Below are positions 62,853 through 64,000 of a stretch of DNA of 64,000 bases, one piece after another. Location of the stretch: positions 113,771,223 through 113,835,222 of the forward strand of contig NC_135498.1 of NCBI RefSeq assembly GCF_052857255.1. The letters are read 5' to 3'. Made by a program: the position numbers and the translations under genes. Under the pieces are notes generated by a model. It was not told the DNA's origin and made no database searches. It saw nothing but the letters and a program-made list of their open reading frames with translations. Source of the DNA: Amblyomma americanum. Taxonomy: Eukaryota; Arthropoda; Arachnida; Ixodida; Ixodidae. Position 1 is the first letter of the stretch; every line of letters starts with the position of its first letter.

Positions 62853-64000
62853 TGGTTCATCGCTGTTCTTTCTCCTGTGCTTTTTAATATACTGTTGAGC
62901 TCAGTTCCTCTCCATCACCATGTACGTACTTACGTCTATGCGGACGACATTGCGTTTTTTTGCGGCTGCGCCATGTATACATTCCCCGTATGGTCTTTTG
63001 CAGTCATATTTGAGTACACTTGAGTTCTGGTTGAGCGGATTACACCTGAAGTTAAAGGTTAGCAAGTGCGCCATCCTTGCTTTCCCTCTACACAATCCTG
63101 TAGTGGTCTATCTCACTTGCCATTTACAACCAATACCGAAGGTTCAATCTCTAAAATAACTATGGGTAATTAATGCCAATAAACTCACCTGGCGACCCCA
63201 CATTGACCATGTCGCGGTGAAAGGGACTTGTGCCGTGGGCATGTGTTACGTAGATTATATAGTCATCGGTACGGCATGCGCAGAGACGCGCGATTAATGA
63301 TCTACATAATGTATATCAGGCCAATTTTAGAATTCGGATCTGTGTGGTTTTCAGGCTCGGCTATATACAAACTTCGTCCCCTCGTCCTCTTGGAAGGAGA
63401 AGCACTTCGGATGTGCCTCAGCCTTCCAAGACGTGTGGCTACCAATGTGCTGTACCTTGAAGCCCGCATTCCCATTCTCTTATCACGACTTCAATTTTTA
63501 ACTGTGCAGACGTACTTCAGAATCTATGAATCTCAGTTCCACCGTTCACAAAGCATTTTATTTTGCAAGCCGACCTCCTTTTTTTGGTGCCCTCTGGTCT
63601 CGTTTCGATACCCCACAGGTAGTGTTTGTGCAAAGATTACTTGAGCCTTTAGATGTGAAAATTTATGACGTCCTTCCTTCGCAATGCAGTGTGCCCGCTG
63701 TCCACATTGTTTTCGACGACAATTTTCCCCAAAATGCAAAACTTTTGCCACCTAGTATTCTAAATGGTCTACTAGAAGGTCATCTGAGGTCCCTACCTAC
63801 ATATATAGCAATAGCCACCGACGCATCGCAGAGCAACGAAAAAGCAGGCGTGGGAATATTCTTTTCGCATTTAGACTGGTCTTTTTCACTATGCCTTCCA
63901 GATTTCACCCCTATTTTTCAAGCAGAGTTTCTGGCAGTCGTACTTGCTCTACGCAAGCTAGACCCCTCTATTACCGCAGTGGCAGTAATTACCGATTCTT
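62853..64000 (+). pseudogene. LINE fragment from RT catalytic region into RNase H, cut by window end
   Basis: Starts abruptly at VLSPVLFNILL followed by TYVYADDIAFFCGCA (RT catalytic Asp pair at about 62940). After several frame changes, RT C-terminal sequence appears (YIMYIRPILEFGSVWFSG, LEGEALRMCLSLPRRVATNV). RNase H begins near 63805: IAIATDASQSNEKAGVGIFF (Asp), FQAEFLAVVLALRKL (Glu), AVAVITDS (Asp) at the last base. The RNase H frame is open to the end. The 5' truncation adjoins the foldback remnant. Confidence 0.8.

Overview
This window is eukaryotic nuclear DNA from a hard tick, most likely a metastriate ixodid of the Rhipicephalus/Dermacentor type. The main evidence is at least 35 full or partial copies of a tRNA-headed SINE that matches the Ruka family described from Rhipicephalus appendiculatus (box B GGTTCGAACCC, GATCCCCAGGTGGTCG core, TGCGCCATTTCCTTTCC end, AAT-rich tail). 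They are mixed with a second tRNA-derived SINE (here SINE-B), several 5'-truncated non-LTR retrotransposons with RNase H and CCHC C-termini, one nearly intact RTE-type LINE, and small foldback elements. There are no operons, ribosome binding sites, CRISPR arrays, LTR retrotransposons or recognisable viral genes. Ruka and clade names are from memory; no search was run.

Layout. About 2.7-12.7 kb (unit A) and 18.0-29.25 kb (unit B) are two diverged copies of one roughly 10 kb segment in direct orientation. They differ by clear insertions: a LINE at 4.94-5.76 kb only in A; a foldback element and a LINE in one Ruka in A; a different LINE at 23.0-24.4 kb in the same Ruka in B; three Ruka copies at 25.0-25.9 kb only in B; and a (GT)n tract of about 900 bp in B where A has a few repeats. 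Between and after the units lie SINE-rich stretches. From 37.5 to 55.4 kb the window is mostly nested retrotransposons. A LINE-Ruka-SINE-B block at 37.5-38.9 kb recurs at 46.3-51.2 kb, where an RTE element (46.5-49.7 kb) has inserted into it. An 11-copy, 48-bp minisatellite lies at 40.6-41.1 kb. The last kilobase is a LINE that runs off the window.

Host genes. No complete known gene can be named. The best candidate is a family of related exon-like segments at 12.1, 17.1, 28.7, 36.3 and 40.1 kb (minus) and 55.6 and 60.7 kb (plus). Most sit between splice-like signals, and they share motifs such as AQRPGFQRLN, GSADSD.EAFE and GRRF...A.RP. They look like exons of a tandemly duplicated, fast-diverging gene family of unknown function. 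The copies at 12.1 and 28.7 kb lie at the same end of units A and B, so gene and segment duplicated together. The 40.1 kb copy has a strong-context ATG, and the E-box-containing minisatellite lies about 180-710 bp upstream of it. Two non-autonomous elements (7.3 and 14.0 kb) carry short frames resembling the STPR peptide repeat.
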